Source of the DNA: Sedimenticola thiotaurini
GTDB lineage: Bacteria > Pseudomonadota > Gammaproteobacteria > Chromatiales > Chromatiaceae
Direction: 5' to 3'
DNA: 64,000 bases
NCBI RefSeq assembly: GCF_001007875.1
Contig: NZ_CP011412.1
Coordinates: 1,860,001 to 1,924,000, forward strand
Shown piece after piece: positions 50,546 to 57,911 of the stretch. Position numbers and translations under genes: made by a program. Numbering within the stretch: the first letter of the stretch is position 1; each line of letters begins with the position of its first letter. Under the pieces are notes generated by a model. It searched no databases, was not told the origin of the DNA, and saw nothing but the letters and a program-made list of their open reading frames with translations.

Positions 50546-50654
50546 CAGGGCTTCGGTGATATCCTTTACCCAACCCACCGAGATACCTGCCGGGTATACA
50601 ACAATCTAGACCAAGACCGACAGCCGGTATTAAACCAGGCTGTCGGGCCTTTTT
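50546..50654 (+). ncRNA. Candidate 3'-UTR or independent small RNA
   Basis: Downstream of the SHOCT gene. TTGACA at 50510-50515 with TTAAGT after 18 bases could start a transcript near 50546. It would fold into three stems: TCGGTG/CACCGA, ATACC/GGTAT and the terminator hairpin. It may equally be only the 3' UTR of the lipoprotein gene. Confidence 0.3.
50617..50654 (+). terminator. Rho-independent terminator
   Basis: Nine-base-pair stem (CCGACAGCC / GGCTGTCGG), twelve-base loop, then GCC and five T on the plus strand. It ends transcripts from the SHOCT gene or a downstream small RNA. Confidence 0.85.
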
Positions 50655-50712
50655 CATTTTCAGATAACAGGCCTGATTTCAAGCCCCGAGCCTGAAACAC
50701 CCAAAGGCATCC

Positions 50713-50925
50713 CTAAAACAGGTGCGCGCGCTTGTTGTCGCTCATCAGGGCAAACTTCAACAAGCGCAATTCAGATTCGGGCATGCAGCTGTCTGGCTGG
50801 TCAGCCGTGGCCATCATCCAGCGATTGACGACGTCCAGTGGTACATCCAGGTGTCGTGCCACATCCGCCTCGTTCAAGTGCATATCCTGCATAAGGTGAA
50901 CCAATTCAGTACTGGTGGACGTCAT
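50713..50925 (-). CDS. Small HTH-like protein, 70 residues
   Basis: No named family. The central helices resemble a Cro/C1-type helix-turn-helix (DMHLNEADVARHLDVPLDVV, then NRWMM) followed by MPESELRLLKFALMSD. A strong GGGAGGAG ribosome site precedes the ATG, supporting a real gene. It is last on the minus-strand accessory cluster, 26 bases after a GST-like gene, so it may be a local regulator. No ligand-binding part is present. Confidence 0.65.
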   Translation of the reverse strand: MTSTSTELVHLMQDMHLNEADVARHLDVPLDVVNRWMMATADQPDSCMPESELRLLKFALMSDNKRAHLF

Positions 50926-50951
50926 CCCATCTCCTCCCCGAGGTACGCTGA

Positions 50952-51743
50952 TTAATAGTCGGTGATTACCACGTCTTTCAGCCGCTTGCCCCGGATGTCC
51001 TCCAGTGTGGGCATCAACTCGTAGGCCACCACGTTCTGCCCGGAGAAGCTCTTATGGGTCTTGATCCGCTCAAACCAGGCGTTCAGATTCGGCCGCTGCT
51101 CAACCAGGTCTGCTTCTCCCAACAGGGTCAACAGGTGTATGTAAGCGGTCCAGTGGATATCCGCGTAGGAGTAGTCACCGACTACAAACGTCTTGCCATC
51201 GAGTTGCGCATCAATGGCATCCAGTGGGCCGCGAAGCGCTTCCCGTGCAGCCTCCACCGCTGCTCGGTCCGTGCCATAGGCGGTATTAGCCATCGGACCG
51301 AGCACCTGTTCCTGCATCAGCAGCTCAACATGGGGTGCCACATTGGAACGGGCTATGTCGATCCAGTAGGTCTGCTCCGCCAGTCTGGCGGCATTGCGTG
51401 GGGCGAGACGATTACCCAGCCCACGACCCTCGATAAAGGTGACAATCCCCAGGTCGCCGGTCACGGTGTAGTGCGCCTCTTTCAATGCCGGAATAATGCC
51501 CAGTGGGGAGAGCTTGCGATACGCCTCACTCTTCTGCTGGGCCTCGGTAATATCCAGTACGCCACTCTCCACCTCGATACCCTTCTCCGCAGCAACCAGC
51601 AGGCACTTGAGCGTATCCGCATCGCCGGGGAACCCGAGCAACTGCATCACGTATTGGGTCTTTTTCATATCGCCGGTACTGCCGTAACGCTGATCGGAGT
51701 CCAGGTTGGTGGCGCCGGACCCGAAGGCAAATAGATCTGTCAT
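50952..51743 (-). CDS. Glutathione S-transferase-like protein (paralogue 2)
   Basis: 263-residue GST-fold protein. The N-terminal thioredoxin-like part starts after a ~25-residue extension (MQLLGFPGDADTLKCLLVAA); the helical part has VVGDYSYADIHWTAYIHLL, the usual N-capping Asp motif. The G-site Glu-Ser pair of classical GSTs is replaced (VTGDLGIVTFIEGRG), so glutathione binding is uncertain. The C-terminal tail MPTLEDIRGKRLKDVVI recurs in the two other paralogues here. The ATG at 51743 follows GGGAGG. It starts 26 bases after paralogue 1. Confidence 0.82.
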   Translation of the reverse strand: MTDLFAFGSGATNLDSDQRYGSTGDMKKTQYVMQLLGFPGDADTLKCLLVAAEKGIEVESGVLDITEAQQKSEAYRKLSPLGIIPALKEAHYTVTGDLGIVTFIEGRGLGNRLAPRNAARLAEQTYWIDIARSNVAPHVELLMQEQVLGPMANTAYGTDRAAVEAAREALRGPLDAIDAQLDGKTFVVGDYSYADIHWTAYIHLLTLLGEADLVEQRPNLNAWFERIKTHKSFSGQNVVAYELMPTLEDIRGKRLKDVVITDY

Positions 51744-51769
51744 GCTGTTATTCCTCCCGGATTCTCTAT

Positions 51770-52474
51770 TCAGGCAACCGACTTGAGCTGCTTCTGTTTG
51801 ACGTCGTCCAGTGACGGCAGACTGGCAAAGCTGTTGCGCGCCTGCATCCTTCCGTACCATGCCTTGAGATTGGAATGGGATTCGATCAGTGCTCCCTCAT
51901 CCATCAGCATGCAGAGATGGGCAATAGCGGTCCAGTAGATATCGGCAAAGGAGTAATCCCGGACGATAAAGTTTTTCCCGGCCAACTGCCTGTCCAGTAC
52001 CTCCATAGTCTCTGACAGGGTTGTGCGGGCAGCGTAGACTCGCCCGGCATCGGCACTAAAGCCGCTGCTGTTCATGGGACCACACACCTTCTCCTGCATC
52101 AGTACATTCACCGCCGGCCCCGCGATCTCCTCCGCGACCTGCACCCAGTGATTCTGCTCACCGAGGAACGCTGCTTTCTTGGGGTTCAGGGAACCACCCT
52201 GGCCACGAATGTCCAGGTAAGCCAGGACGGCTGGCGCACCGGAAGTTACGAATCCGCCCTCCTTCAGACAGGGACACTTGCCGAATGGTGAGATGGAGCG
52301 GTAGTCCTGCTGGTCGCAGGCACCATCCATCACGTCCAGCAGCTCCACATCAAGCTGTATCCCCTTCTCCGCGGCCATCAGCAGACACTGGTCGGTGTTG
52401 ATATCACCGGGAAAGCCACGCAACTGCATACGTGTTTGTCTGTTGGCCTTTTTTTTCTTTCCGAAAAAAAACAT
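51770..52474 (-). CDS. Glutathione S-transferase-like protein (paralogue 1)
   Basis: 234 residues. A basic N-terminal tag (MFFFGKKKKANRQTR) precedes MQLRGFPGDINTDQCLLMAA. The cis-proline region (SPFGKCPCLKEGG) and helical domain motif IVRDYSFADIYWTAIAHL mark the GST fold. The Glu-Ser pair is altered (VTSGAPAVLAYLDIRG). It ends LPSLDDVKQKQLKSVA, the shared tail. Clearly homologous along its length to its neighbour at 50952-51743, hence a tandem duplicate. Confidence 0.82.
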   Translation of the reverse strand: MFFFGKKKKANRQTRMQLRGFPGDINTDQCLLMAAEKGIQLDVELLDVMDGACDQQDYRSISPFGKCPCLKEGGFVTSGAPAVLAYLDIRGQGGSLNPKKAAFLGEQNHWVQVAEEIAGPAVNVLMQEKVCGPMNSSGFSADAGRVYAARTTLSETMEVLDRQLAGKNFIVRDYSFADIYWTAIAHLCMLMDEGALIESHSNLKAWYGRMQARNSFASLPSLDDVKQKQLKSVA

Positions 52475-52583
52475 TTCCTCACCTCTTTATAATCATGTGC
52501 ACAGTTCGGAGGTTGGTTACTGCATTAACCCTGACTCCGGACCTCTTTCTGTCTCTCTCTCATTATCTGATCTGTCGCTATAC

Positions 52584-52613
52584 GACGAACCCGACTTACT
52601 GGTCGGGTTCGTC
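52584..52613 (-). other. Perfect 12-bp hairpin between membrane micro-protein and GST genes
   Basis: GACGAACCCGAC / GTCGGGTTCGTC with a six-base loop, starting 12 bases after the stop codon of the small membrane protein gene. No T run on the minus strand; likely an mRNA 3'-end stabiliser or processing site inside the operon. Confidence 0.55.
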
Positions 52614-52624
52614 ACGGCACCTGT

Positions 52625-52825
52625 CTATTCCCACTTAAAGGGTTCGTCTTTTGCGATGGCAAAAAACAGCCAGACATCGGTGATCAGCAGCGTCAGGAAA
52701 GCTACTGAAGTACCCAGTGCCCAGAGTGGATCCCGGTGGTACTCCCCGACATTAAGCTCCAGCGCACCCCAGGCCACGATTGCAGTCAGTATGGCTACCG
52801 CCAGAATACCTTTGAATGAACTCAT
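52625..52825 (-). CDS. Small two-helix membrane protein
   Basis: 66 residues from ATG 52825, chosen because GAGGAGAGAGAG lies just upstream; the frame stays open further but with no signal. Two predicted helices: ILAVAILTAIVAWGALEL (about 7-24) and LWALGTSVAFLTLLITDVW (about 34-52), joined by NVGEYHRD. No family is recognised. It follows the di-iron hydroxylase by 86 bases on the same strand, so it may be a hydroxylase subunit or membrane scaffold (inference). Confidence 0.7.
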   Translation of the reverse strand: MSSFKGILAVAILTAIVAWGALELNVGEYHRDPLWALGTSVAFLTLLITDVWLFFAIAKDEPFKWE

Positions 52826-52911
52826 CTCTCTCTCCTCTTTTCTGATCTGCGGCGATGGGGCCATCCTGGCCGGCCCATGCATCCCTGCACCCTCGCCATT
52901 ACCCATTGCCG

Positions 52912-54093
52912 TTACGCAGTCTGGGCGGCGGTTGGCATATCCACCCAGCCGGCTTTACGGTTCATCCGCTCAGCAATGCGACGTTCGCCTTCACTGGCCA
53001 TCTCCTCATCCCATTTCGCCAGTTTCGGCTTGATGAATGCTTCCCACATGGGCGGCACCAACAACATGGAGAACATGGCAAAGTAACCGATGCCGGTATC
53101 TGGCGCGCCCACCTCTTCCAGTTCCCAGAAGTGGGTCTCTCCCCGATCATGGTGATCACCCTGGCGACCGATTTCGATGAAACCGAACTGGGTGAACGGT
53201 GACTCACCCACATCCCAGGAGTGGCGGTACTCGATCGGTTGACCTTTTTCACGGATCAGGCCGTAGTGCTCCAGGAAGTTCAGCACCTCAAGTTCAAAGC
53301 CTGAGATGATCCAGGTGATGGCCATGATGCCCAGGCCGGTCCAGCCACCGGCATACCAGAACATGAACACCGTTGGCAGGCTCATCATGTAACCGCGGAT
53401 CCAGCGATTCTGCGGTGAGATAAAGGGAATACCACGACGCTGCAGACGCTGCTGTTCCATCTTGAACAGGAAGCGCGACTGACCAAAGTGGGACAACAGG
53501 TAATGCTTGTAGATGTTACGTCCCCGCGGGCAGGTTGCGGGGTCATCCTCATGTGCCAGTTCCAGATGATGGTTGTAGACATGGGCATAGCAGAAGTGGG
53601 CAATCCCGCTGAGGGCCATCATCCAACGCGACAGGATAAAGGTCGGCCCCTTGGTATGGGACAGCTCATGACCGAACATGATACCCAGGCCCAGGAACAT
53701 ACCGGCGGAGATTGACGCACCAATCAGGTTGACGCCGCTGATGCCGGTCTGGATGGTAAGCCCCATCACTTCCATGGTACCGAACGGTACACCGGAAACG
53801 TACTCGTAGACTCGCCACACCAGTGACACTTGTAACAGCACAAACACCGGATACTGGGCGTACATCATGGTGTTCAGCAACCAGGGTATACCATTCAGCT
53901 CGCCATTCTCATCCACCCCAGCCGGTTCCGCATGCACCGGTAATACACTGAGCAGCCAGTCGAGAATTATCGCAGCACCAAACATGGCTACGCCGAGCCA
54001 CACCCAGGTACCGCCAGCTACGATACCGAGCATGGCGCCGATAATCAGCGCCGGCGTCATAAAGTATCTTAGATTGACGAAGAATTTTTTCAT
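52912..54093 (-). CDS. XylM/AlkB-type membrane di-iron hydroxylase with one variant ligand
   Basis: 393-residue integral membrane monooxygenase. By recall it is closer to XylM (xylene monooxygenase hydroxylase) than to AlkB: FLEHYGLIRE, HFWELEEVGAP and PPMWEAFIKPKLAKWDE have XylM counterparts. Eight of nine AlkB-type iron ligands are present: HELSH (142, 146), HVYNHH (171, 175, 176), EHYG (276) and DHH (314, 315). The ninth is Gln311 (GRQGDHH) where AlkB has RHSDHH and XylM NHINHH. At least six hydrophobic segments are visible. Paired with the upstream XylA-like reductase; it would hydroxylate or epoxidise a hydrophobic substrate. Confidence 0.85.
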   Translation of the reverse strand: MKKFFVNLRYFMTPALIIGAMLGIVAGGTWVWLGVAMFGAAIILDWLLSVLPVHAEPAGVDENGELNGIPWLLNTMMYAQYPVFVLLQVSLVWRVYEYVSGVPFGTMEVMGLTIQTGISGVNLIGASISAGMFLGLGIMFGHELSHTKGPTFILSRWMMALSGIAHFCYAHVYNHHLELAHEDDPATCPRGRNIYKHYLLSHFGQSRFLFKMEQQRLQRRGIPFISPQNRWIRGYMMSLPTVFMFWYAGGWTGLGIMAITWIISGFELEVLNFLEHYGLIREKGQPIEYRHSWDVGESPFTQFGFIEIGRQGDHHDRGETHFWELEEVGAPDTGIGYFAMFSMLLVPPMWEAFIKPKLAKWDEEMASEGERRIAERMNRKAGWVDMPTAAQTA

Positions 54094-54323
54094 TTATCCA
54101 CCTCCTCTATATTTATTGGCATCTAAAAAGTTACAAGAGGATGGCGGTCATACCTATACGTAATACCACATGATTTATTTAAAAAATTATCATTTCCGGA
54201 GAATTTCTATCATGCGGTTAATAAGCAAAGGGCATCTGTCGAAACATGGTTTCGACGGATGCCCCGATGGAGGAAAAAAATAGCGCTGTTTTGTGCTAAT
54301 AAAAATGCATCAGCGGATCTATA
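54094..54323 (-). promoter_or_regulatory. Structured control region between reductase and hydroxylase genes
   Basis: 230 bases. In minus-strand order it holds a short stem followed by T7 (54274-54280), a 16-base-pair hairpin (54230-54264), an AT-rich segment (54170-54197) and a direct repeat ATACC-N8-ATACC (54150-54167, plus-strand reading). GAGGAGG precedes the hydroxylase ATG. It looks like a terminator or attenuator plus a promoter, so hydroxylase and reductase levels can differ. Confidence 0.5.
54230..54264. terminator. Strong palindromic hairpin
   Basis: GGGCATC-T-GTCGAAAC / GTTTCGAC-G-GATGCCC, sixteen pairs counting one T-G, with a three-base loop (ATG). The minus-strand side continues TTTGCTTATT, a weak U-tract. 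The centre (GAAACATGGTTTC) also resembles the palindromic boxes bound by StyR/TodT-type regulators. Confidence 0.55.
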
Positions 54324-55427
54324 TCAGGCACGCCCACCCGGCATACTGCTGGCGTCAAGGAATTTGTCGAAATAGATATTGGATTCATCAACACCTTGTT
54401 GCTTGAGCACCTCTATGGCCGCATCAATCATTGGCGGCGGCCCACATAGGTAGGCCTGGGTGTTGACCCAGTCGAGGGACTGACTGGCAACCTCATCAGT
54501 CACCATCCCGCGCAAGCCGGTCCAGTCACTATGCTCGGGCTCTTCGGACAGCACCGGCAGGAAACGCAAACTGCCACTGCCGTTGCGCGCCGCCTCCAGT
54601 GCCTTCAGTTCGTCCAGACAGTAGAGATCCTGCTGGGTTCGGGCACCGAACAGATAGACGGTCTCACGTTGGCTACCACTGTTGTTGGCCTGTTCCAGCA
54701 GGGCCATGATCGAACTCATGCCGCTACCACCGGCAATGCAGATAACCGGTCCTTCACCCTCCCGCATCCAGAATGAACCGTACGGCCCCTCCACCGTGAC
54801 CCGGCTTCCCACCCGGTTCTCGGCGAACAGCCAGCCGGTTAACTCACCGTTGGGGACTTTACGAACAAAGAAGGTGAGTTCATTCTCCCGCTCATTCTCC
54901 GGTGCCCGGGCAAATGAGTAAGATCGGGGTTTTTCAATGCCCGGAAAGGAGATATCGGCGTACTGGCCGGCCCGGTAACCATATCCATCACCACCGGGCT
55001 CGGCAGCATGTGGAAACGGCCCGTCGAGCTTGATGGTCAACTCCATAATGTCATGGGTAAGCAGACGTGTACCTGCCAGCACACCCGTAACCGATGAGAC
55101 TGCGCCCCCGGCATCCTGATTGGAGGCCAGCGCCACCTCCACAATCACATCACTTTTGAGCTGCGTCTGACAGGCCAGGATCATCCCTTCCCTGAGTTGA
55201 TCCCCATCCAGGACATAGGAGAAATCAGACAGCTCCTTGATTTTGCCCTGTTTCAGCTGGCAGCGGCAGGAGCCGCAACTTCCGACCCGGCAATCATGGG
55301 GCCAGTTCAGGCCGGCGGCCAATGCCGCTTTGAGGAGATTATCTCCCGCCTTGATCTGTACCCTTTCTCCAGCCGGGAGAACCTCCGCCGTGAAGTCCTG
55401 CTGCTTCTTTTTCAGAAAACCAAACAT
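54324..55427 (-). CDS. XylA-like NADH:ferredoxin reductase, electron donor of the hydroxylase
   Basis: 367 residues. The N-terminal plant-type [2Fe-2S] domain has ligands Cys46, Cys51, Cys54 and Cys86 (CRVGSCGSC and ILACQ). The FAD-binding domain has RSYSFARAPENE and the NAD-binding domain ICIAGGSGMSSIMALLEQ plus AYLCGPPPMIDAAIEVL. The same ferredoxin-first layout is found in XylA of xylene monooxygenase and CymAb, which feed XylM-type hydroxylases; classic AlkB uses rubredoxin instead. The ATG at 55427 is chosen over an in-frame TTG. It is 53 bases after GST-like paralogue 3. Confidence 0.92.
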   Translation of the reverse strand: MFGFLKKKQQDFTAEVLPAGERVQIKAGDNLLKAALAAGLNWPHDCRVGSCGSCRCQLKQGKIKELSDFSYVLDGDQLREGMILACQTQLKSDVIVEVALASNQDAGGAVSSVTGVLAGTRLLTHDIMELTIKLDGPFPHAAEPGGDGYGYRAGQYADISFPGIEKPRSYSFARAPENERENELTFFVRKVPNGELTGWLFAENRVGSRVTVEGPYGSFWMREGEGPVICIAGGSGMSSIMALLEQANNSGSQRETVYLFGARTQQDLYCLDELKALEAARNGSGSLRFLPVLSEEPEHSDWTGLRGMVTDEVASQSLDWVNTQAYLCGPPPMIDAAIEVLKQQGVDESNIYFDKFLDASSMPGGRA

Positions 55428-55480
55428 GATTACCAACCACCACTCAGAGTTGCGTTAAAACCGCACTATTCCAGTCACAT

Positions 55481-56158
55481 TCAGACATTGATGGTGACGG
55501 ATTTCAGCCGATTATTTTTAATCTCATCCATACTGGGCAGAATAGTGGAAGCGATGAAGTTCTCCTTACTGGTACTCTTGTGCGCCTTGATTTTTTCCCA
55601 CCAGGTCAACACCGCCTCTCGTGATTGGATCAGATCCCCATGGCCGGTGATCATGCAGGCATGCACATAGGGCGCCCAGTGCAGATCCGCCATGGAAAAC
55701 TCGCCAACCAGGAAGTCGCCACGATGCTTCTTGCTCTTCAGGGTATTCTCCATTACATCGAATGCCGCATTCAGAGTGGCTACCGCATCATCGACACCTT
55801 CGTTGGTCAGCAGTTGGTTAACCGCCGGCGCCACCGTTTCGTTGGCAATATGGATACATTGATAATGCAGCGCCCGCACCACACCATTACGCGGCACCAG
55901 TGAGGGGCCAAATCCTTTGTCGTCCAGGTAGGACATGATGGCCGGTGTACCGCACAGGGTAAAGTCCACATCGCGCAGACAGGGGATGGTGCCAAAGGGA
56001 GACATGCTGCTGATCTCCTGGGTGGCAGTGTCGCTTACTGCGATACTGTCAATATCCACACCTTTCTCACCCGCCGCCATCAGACACTTCAAGGTATCGG
56101 GGTCAGAAGGAACACCATACAGTTTCATTTTGCTACTCAGATGATCGCCTACAGACAT
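55481..56158 (-). CDS. Glutathione S-transferase-like protein (paralogue 3)
   Basis: 225 residues from ATG 56158, behind GGAGGATTGAGT. N-terminal KLYGVPSDPDTLKCLMAAGE and cis-Pro region SPFGTIPCLRDVD; helical part LVGEFSMADLHWAPYVHAC. The classical Glu-Ser pair reads Cys-Gly (LCGTPAIMSYLDDKG). It ends LPSMDEIKNNRLKSVTI, the tail common to all three. It sits on the reductase side of the cluster while the other two lie beyond the hydroxylase. Confidence 0.82.
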   Translation of the reverse strand: MSVGDHLSSKMKLYGVPSDPDTLKCLMAAGEKGVDIDSIAVSDTATQEISSMSPFGTIPCLRDVDFTLCGTPAIMSYLDDKGFGPSLVPRNGVVRALHYQCIHIANETVAPAVNQLLTNEGVDDAVATLNAAFDVMENTLKSKKHRGDFLVGEFSMADLHWAPYVHACMITGHGDLIQSREAVLTWWEKIKAHKSTSKENFIASTILPSMDEIKNNRLKSVTINV

Positions 56159-56201
56159 ACTCAATCCTCCAATATTATTTTTTTACAGATCGCGCTTGGC
56201 C

Positions 56202-56384
56202 CTACTCCTGATATCGCAGTGCACCGGAAGGGCATTGAGCTGCAACACGCTTAATCTCTTCTTCACTTGCCGCCTGCTCATTTATGACGAAACTGCCGTC
56301 TTCGATCTTGAATACCTGCGGCAAACCCGCTACGCACTTTCCTGCGTGAGTACAAACCTCCGCATCCCATGTCACTCTGCTCAT
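56202..56384 (-). CDS. Fer4_19 (YjdI-type) iron-sulfur protein
   Basis: 60 residues from ATG 56384, with AGGAGA eight bases upstream; two other in-frame ATG/GTG codons lie before it. The pattern WDAEVCTHAGKCVAGLPQVF and CPSGALRY matches divergent ferredoxin-like Fer4_19 proteins such as E. coli YjdI. Three cysteines (11, 17, 51) and His13 are possible ligands. It may carry electrons or act with the reductase or haemoglobin. It lies 43 bases before GST-like paralogue 3. Confidence 0.82.
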   Translation of the reverse strand: MSRVTWDAEVCTHAGKCVAGLPQVFKIEDGSFVINEQAASEEEIKRVAAQCPSGALRYQE

Positions 56385-56448
56385 ATGCATCTCTCCTGTT
56401 GTTGCCAGATCTCGTCTGACGCTGCGCAATAGCGGGTTAGAAGATTAA

Positions 56449-56817
56449 TCAGACGTGTACGATCTCGCCTTTCAGCGAGTAGAGAATAGCCAGCACCTCA
56501 TCCTTCTCCTGCTGACCAGCATCATTTTTAGTCATGGCATCCAGCACATCATCAATAACCGAGTTAAACTCCTGATCATTGATATTCATGCCACGGTGCG
56601 CGCTCAACATATCCCGGCCGGTATAGGTCTCAGGTCCACCGGTGCCGGCGCAGAACATCTCCCGCACCAGTCGTTTGACGTTCTCCGGATCGGAGTCGAT
56701 ATAACGCTGCTTAACTACCGGATTGCTGGTGTGGTTGGCCCAGATATCCTCCACAATGGCGGCGATTCCGCTCTGGCCGCCAAGACGTTCGTACAGGCTT
56801 GCTTGAGTATTTGACAT
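56449..56817 (-). CDS. Group 1 truncated haemoglobin
   Basis: 122 residues, standard for trHbN. Seen: LYERLGGQSGIAAIVEDIWA, the CD/E region VKRLVREMFCAGTGGPETYT, and the proximal His (H74) in MLSAHRGMNINDQEF. Group 1 globins bind O2 and detoxify NO or deliver oxygen. At the head of the hydroxylase gene series it could supply O2 to, or protect, the di-iron enzyme (inference). A GGGAGGAG ribosome site precedes the ATG. Confidence 0.92.
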   Translation of the reverse strand: MSNTQASLYERLGGQSGIAAIVEDIWANHTSNPVVKQRYIDSDPENVKRLVREMFCAGTGGPETYTGRDMLSAHRGMNINDQEFNSVIDDVLDAMTKNDAGQQEKDEVLAILYSLKGEIVHV

Positions 56818-57263
56818 TATTATCTCCTCCCACTCTGATGATTAAAGGCCGTGACATTGATTGGCGATTTAGATCCTCATGCCCGGCCGCAGTGACACAC
56901 CGACCGCCTGATTACCTACACTGGCCTCCACCAGTCTGGCTGGCCAGCAGATCAGTTTTTCTGTCAGTGAAATTTAAATTACAGCCCCTGCCGGGGGTGG
57001 TAAATACGCATAACTACGTGAATTGAGCTGCGCTCAAAAAGGGGATCAGGAAAGTGATTAACACGCCTGCCGTCAGGATGTTGAAAGATGAAAACTGAGG
57101 CGATAAAAAGAGCGATCCGGGGAGAGATAGGGAACTGCCACTTTGTTATCAACGGCGGGGAATCAAAGCTTCCCCGCTACAGGTGAAAAGGCTCTGCTTA
57201 ATGGCCAACGACCCGCATAGATGCCACTCATCGTGACCGGATCTATCGACACTGGAGAGTGTA
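56818..57263. other. Intergenic region, 446 bases
   Basis: Probably carries the promoter of the trHb-to-hydroxylase series and the 3' end of the two-component operon. A hairpin GCGGGGAA / TTCCCCGC lies at 57155-57177, 87 bases after the regulator stop codon; it lacks a T run. No gene or RNA is recognised. Confidence 0.5.
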
Positions 57264-57911
57264 TCAATTTCCCGCACCAGGGGGGGATACGAACTCCTCA
57301 TCAGACTCCGCAAGGAGCGCTATTCGCACCACGTCCGACAGGGAATTTGCCTCGAACTTTGCCATGATGCTGGAACGATGTAATTCCACGGTACGAAAAC
57401 TGATAAACAGCTCTTCCGCAATCTGCTTGTTGCGTTTGCCCGCCACCAGCCCTTCCATCACCTCACGCTCACGGCGCGTCAGGCGCGCCAGACGTTCGGC
57501 CGCCTGTTTACGCCATTCGATGGTGCGTCGTCGCTTGGCTTCGCCGCTCAGACACTGGTGAATACGCGCCAGCAGTTCTTCACCGTCAAACGGTTTTTCG
57601 ACAAAGTCGCTGGCACCCCCTTTCATAGCCCTGACCGCCGTGGGCACATCGGCATGCCCGGTGAGCACAATTACCGGTATTTCAAAGTCCCGTTCTCGCA
57701 GGGCTTCCTGCAACTCCAACCCGCTCATATCCGGCATACAGACATCCAGTAGCAGGCAGCCCGGTCCGATTCGATCAAGCGAATCCAGAAACGCCTGGCC
57801 GGTTGCAAAGCTTTCGGACCTGATGCCGTCCGACTTGGTAAGAAAGCGCAGCGCCTTACGCACCGGCTCTTCGTCATCAACGATATAAACAGTCTGTTCA
57901 ACCGATTGCAT
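57264..57911 (-). CDS. FixJ/TodT-family response regulator
   Basis: 215 residues from ATG 57911. The receiver domain has VYIVDDEEPVRKALRF, the phosphoacceptor in LLLDVCMPDMSGLEL and VEKPFDGEELLARI; a LuxR-type HTH follows (LTRREREVMEGLVAGKRNKQ, LFISFRTVELHRSSIMAKF). The start overlaps the kinase stop by 14 bases, implying coupled translation. Relatives (StyR, TodT, FixJ) activate aromatic degradation or respiration genes. The hydroxylase cluster is the obvious target (inference). Confidence 0.91.
   Translation of the reverse strand: MQSVEQTVYIVDDEEPVRKALRFLTKSDGIRSESFATGQAFLDSLDRIGPGCLLLDVCMPDMSGLELQEALRERDFEIPVIVLTGHADVPTAVRAMKGGASDFVEKPFDGEELLARIHQCLSGEAKRRRTIEWRKQAAERLARLTRREREVMEGLVAGKRNKQIAEELFISFRTVELHRSSIMAKFEANSLSDVVRIALLAESDEEFVSPPGAGN

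Noticed and set aside
48854-50660. Integrated element with tRNA-Leu attachment site
   Set aside because: No integrase and no duplicate of the tRNA 3' end found in the window.
52912-54093. Classical AlkB alkane hydroxylase call
   Set aside because: No rubredoxin or rubredoxin reductase is nearby, the partner is a XylA-type ferredoxin reductase, and the C-terminal half resembles XylM more than AlkB.
56850-56880. FNR-like box upstream of the truncated haemoglobin (TTGATTGGCGATTT)
   Set aside because: Only the left half fits; the right half does not match ATCAA.
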